Assembly: GCA_035561135.1 (NCBI GenBank)
Contig: DATMYA010000079.1
Span: 96,204-160,203 of the forward strand
Length of the DNA stretch: 64,000 nucleotides
Direction: 5' to 3'
From: Clostridia bacterium
Lineage (GTDB): Bacteria > Acidobacteriota > Terriglobia > Terriglobales > Acidobacteriaceae
Shown: piece after piece, positions 61,203 to 64,000 of the stretch
How positions within the stretch are numbered: position 1 is the stretch's first letter
Layout of the letters: every line of letters begins with the position of its first letter
Program-made: the position numbers and the translations under genes
The notes under the pieces: generated by a model
What the model was told of the DNA's origin: nothing
The model's database searches: none
Seen by the model: the letters and a program-made list of their open reading frames with translations, nothing else

Positions 61203-64000
61203 ATGTCCAGAAAAACTTCTGTAGGCAACGAGGATCACCTGCCCTCTGCTCAACAATCAAACAATCACATCTGCGAGACTGATAGCGTTGCCGATACCGA
61301 TATCGGCTGTGACTGTCACCGTTTGTTCAGCCGGCGCACCTTCCTCGCCGGAGTCGCTGGGACCGCTCTCATTGCGGCCGCGGGGCCTCTCGCAACCGTT
61401 GCCTGGGCCGAAGACGGCCCTTTAAACCTCGCAACCGTCGCAACGCCTTCTAGCTTATTCACGTCTGGCGACAGCAAGCTCTCGGCGCTGAACGATGACC
61501 TCACTCCGGCCAACTCCCGCGACGACCATCATGGTTCCTATGGAAATTGGCCGAAGGTCGACACCCAGTGGGTCCAGTACGACTGGAGCAAGCCTGTCAC
61601 CACCAACAAGATCGACGTCTACTGGTGGGTCGATGGCAGAGACGTTGGCGCGCCGACCTCCTGCCGCGTGCTTTACTGGGATGGCAGAGACTTCGTTCCT
61701 GTGCCGAATGCTAGCGGCCTGGGGGTTGTGCCAAACCAGTTCAATACCACCACATTTGCCCCGGTGAAGACTGATAAGCTGCGCCTAGAAATCGTTTCCG
61801 ACGGCAAGCGTTCGACCGGCATTCTTGAGTGGAAGGTTTACAACTTCGGCCCGGTTCCCGCTTTGCTCCCGGTTGTCGATGCCGGCATCGACCGCGTCGT
61901 CGTTCTTGGCGGGCAGACCTACTTAACTGGCAAGGCGCTGTGGCTCGTGCCCACCTCCGCCAATCGGGTGCAGTGGACGAAGGAATCCGGCCCCGGCCGA
62001 GTAGCCTTCGCCAACGCTGCCGCGCCCGAAACCGCCGCAACTTTCACCACGCCCGGCGAGTATGTCCTCAAGCTGACGGCCGGCCGAGGGAAGGAGCAGA
62101 CGGTCTCGACGCTTAATGTTTACGCTGAGCCAGCCCCGCCGAAGGAGCGGCTCGATGTCGTCTACACGACGAAGTACGCGATTGACAGCCCGTTTTGGAA
62201 CAAGCGCGCCAAGGCGCTCATCACCAGTTGGATTCCTCATTGCATCGAGTATTGCGAGCGCACGGACCTGAAGACCGGTCAGGGCGGTCTCGACAACTTC
62301 ATCGAAACCGCGAAGGCGCTTCGCGGCGAGCCGCACGGCCGTCACCTGGGCTATGTATTCTCCAATGCCTGGGTCCATCAGACGGTCGAGTCCATGTGCA
62401 TTGCGCTGATGGTCGATCCCCAGGGCGATGCGGACATCATCGCCGCGCAGGCGAAGATGCGGGACACGCTTGAAAAGTGGATTCCCATCATCCTCTCTGC
62501 GCAGGAACCCGATGGTTATCTGCAGACGGCCTTCACGCTGGCCGACCGCAAACGCTGGCCCGAACGATGGTCGCCCGAGCAGCGTGGCAATCACGAAGGC
62601 TACGTTGCCGGATACTTCATCGAGTCGGCCATCAATCATTACACTCTGACCGACGGCAAGGATCTGCGGCTGTACAACGCCGCCAAGAAACTGTCTGACT
62701 GCTGGGTCGCCAACATCGGCCCCGGCAAGAAGGAATGGTTCGACGGCCACCAGGAGATGGAGCAGGCGCTGGTACGCTTCGGCCGCTTCGTCAACGACAT
62801 GGAAGGCAACGGACGTGGCGATGCCTACATTAAGCTCGCCAAGTTTCTGTTGGACTCTCGTCGTGGTGGGCAGGAGTACGACCAGAGCCATCTGCCGCCC
62901 GGACGTCAATACGAGGCCGTGGGCCACGCCGTCCGCGCAGTCTATTACTATTCGGGAATGGCCGACATCGCCGCCGAGACCGGCGATATCGATTACCAGA
63001 GCGCCGTTATGTCGCTCTGGGACAACATGGTCAATAAGAAGTACTACGTGACCGGCGGCATCGGCAGCGGCGAAACGTCCGAAGGCTTCGGCCCGAACTA
63101 CTCGCTGCGCAACAACGCGTATTGCGAATCCTGCTCCAGCTGCGGGCTCATTTTCTTCCAGTACAAGAACAACCTGGCATACCACGACGCCAAGTTCGCC
63201 GACCTGTACGAGGAGACGATGTACAACGCGCTGCTCGGCGGCGTGGATCTGGAGGGCAAGAATTTCGCCTACACCAACCCGCTGATCAATACAACACGCA
63301 CTCCGTGGCACGCCTGCCCGTGCTGCGTCGGCAACATTCCTCGCACTCTGCTCATGGTTCCTACCTGGACCTACGTGAAGAGCAAGGATGCGCTCTACGT
63401 CAATATGTTCGTCGGCAGCCGCATCAACGTCGGCAAGGTCGCGGGCACAGATGTAGAGATGGTTCAGAAGACGAACTATCCGTGGAACGGAGCGGTTGAA
63501 ATTACGGTCAATCCAAAGCAGGCCAAAACCTTCTCTGTTTACGTGCGCGTTCCAAACCGTGCCACCAGCAAACTTTACACAGCGACGCCGGCTGTAAGCG
63601 GTCTCAAGAGCTTTGCAGTCAATGGCCAGGCTGTGAAGCCACGGATCGAGAAAGGCTACGCCGTGATTACGCGCGAGTGGAAAGCCGGGGATCGCATCGA
63701 AGTGGAGTTCCCAATGGAACCTCAGCGCGTGAAAGCGGACAGCCGGATTAAAGCGGATGTTGGTTTGGTGGCGCTCCGCTATGGGCCGCTCGTCTACAAC
63801 GTGGAGAAAGCGGATCAGCCCGATATCGACAAGCCGCTGAGTGCTGCTCCGTTAAGAACGGAATGGCATGGCGATCTGCTCGGTGGCGTGTTGACCATCA
63901 ACGGTAAGTGGCAGGATGGGAAGCCGATGCTCGCAATACCGAACTACGCGCGCATGAACAGAGTTGAACCGGAGCCAGTGGAAACTGCCGCCGGCGAACC
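61203..64000 (+). CDS. GH127 beta-L-arabinofuranosidase, Tat-exported (partial, runs off right edge)
   Basis: The first 932 residues are present. A 40-residue cytoplasmic-side extension with C24, C36 and C38 precedes a Tat leader (FSRRTFLAGVAGTALIAAAG). Then come a discoidin/F5-8-like domain (about 85-205), an Ig/PKD-like domain (about 210-295) and the GH127 (alpha/alpha)6 barrel (from about 305): the FSNAWVHQTVESM and GGLDNF regions, NNAYCESCSSCG (E642, C644) and HACPCCVGN (C707, C708). These correspond to the Glu and three Cys of the zinc site of BlHypBA1, one Cys being the nucleophile. It releases terminal beta-L-arabinofuranose. A downstream beta-sandwich continues beyond the edge. No stop codon in the window. 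Confidence 0.9.
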   Translation, partial: MSRKTSVGNEDHLPSAQQSNNHICETDSVADTDIGCDCHRLFSRRTFLAGVAGTALIAAAGPLATVAWAEDGPLNLATVATPSSLFTSGDSKLSALNDDLTPANSRDDHHGSYGNWPKVDTQWVQYDWSKPVTTNKIDVYWWVDGRDVGAPTSCRVLYWDGRDFVPVPNASGLGVVPNQFNTTTFAPVKTDKLRLEIVSDGKRSTGILEWKVYNFGPVPALLPVVDAGIDRVVVLGGQTYLTGKALWLVPTSANRVQWTKESGPGRVAFANAAAPETAATFTTPGEYVLKLTAGRGKEQTVSTLNVYAEPAPPKERLDVVYTTKYAIDSPFWNKRAKALITSWIPHCIEYCERTDLKTGQGGLDNFIETAKALRGEPHGRHLGYVFSNAWVHQTVESMCIALMVDPQGDADIIAAQAKMRDTLEKWIPIILSAQEPDGYLQTAFTLADRKRWPERWSPEQRGNHEGYVAGYFIESAINHYTLTDGKDLRLYNAAKKLSDCWVANIGPGKKEWFDGHQEMEQALVRFGRFVNDMEGNGRGDAYIKLAKFLLDSRRGGQEYDQSHLPPGRQYEAVGHAVRAVYYYSGMADIAAETGDIDYQSAVMSLWDNMVNKKYYVTGGIGSGETSEGFGPNYSLRNNAYCESCSSCGLIFFQYKNNLAYHDAKFADLYEETMYNALLGGVDLEGKNFAYTNPLINTTRTPWHACPCCVGNIPRTLLMVPTWTYVKSKDALYVNMFVGSRINVGKVAGTDVEMVQKTNYPWNGAVEITVNPKQAKTFSVYVRVPNRATSKLYTATPAVSGLKSFAVNGQAVKPRIEKGYAVITREWKAGDRIEVEFPMEPQRVKADSRIKADVGLVALRYGPLVYNVEKADQPDIDKPLSAAPLRTEWHGDLLGGVLTINGKWQDGKPMLAIPNYARMNRVEPEPVETAAGE

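Noticed and set aside
61923..63311. Long antisense reading frame of 462 codons opposite the GH127 gene
   Set aside because: The opposite strand encodes a convincing GH127 domain with active-site residues; the antisense frame shows no family motif and reflects codon bias.

Overview
This 64 kb window is chromosomal DNA of moderately high GC content. It is packed with genes for taking apart plant or algal cell-wall polysaccharides that contain uronic acids, rhamnose, fucose and arabinose, and for catabolising the sugars released. The organism is probably an acidobacterium of the Terriglobia type. Reasons: a single very large TonB-dependent receptor with an N-terminal carboxypeptidase-regulatory domain (Oar type) and no SusD partner; many Tat-exported hydrolases; DUF4861 proteins; and a family-typical helical insert in a molybdenum hydroxylase. 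This assignment is inference. No rRNA, tRNA, CRISPR array, integrase or insertion sequence was seen.

Layout. (1) 1-5,963: a divergent LacI-type regulator and a rightward sugar operon (RhaB kinase, FucI-family isomerase, FucP-type symporter, FucU/RbsD-like mutarotase), closed by a perfect bidirectional terminator. (2) 5,999-13,426: two alginate-lyase-fold proteins, a GH97 and a DUF4861-GH88 fusion. (3) 13,466-23,548: a nine-gene leftward uronate operon (UxuB-type SDR, LarA-family protein, Gnd, ExuT-type transporter, KdgK-2, KduI/IolB, KduD, Eda, KdgK-1), transcribed away from uxaE, uxaC and a free DUF4861 gene (23,743-27,788). (4) 28,294-46,783: a TonB receptor, three GH28 proteins, two GH105, a possible GH101-like enzyme, two GH29 and a DeoR-type regulator. 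(5) 46,927-54,757: a three-subunit Tat-exported xanthine-oxidase-family enzyme, a small cysteine-rich ORF, an unknown secreted protein and a lactate-oxidation pair (fused LutB-LutA, and LutC). (6) 54,888-64,000: a third GH29, a PL6 lyase, a DUF362 protein, a YgjV-like membrane protein, a decayed glycosidase fragment and a GH127 enzyme running off the right edge.

How it fits together. GH28 and PL enzymes would cut the backbone. GH105 and GH88 would remove unsaturated uronates; GH29, GH97 and GH127 would trim fucose, galactose and arabinose. The TonB receptor and MFS carriers would import products. Galacturonate would go UxaC, UxaE, UxuB to mannonate; unsaturated uronates would go KduI, KduD to 2-keto-3-deoxygluconate; KdgK and Eda finish the route. 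Mannonate dehydratase (UxuA) and the rhamnulose/fuculose-phosphate aldolase are not in the window. Lactaldehyde from deoxy sugars could end as lactate and be burned by the Lut proteins. A recurring TTCAC-N3-GTGAA type site in several intergenic regions may tie parts of the cluster together.
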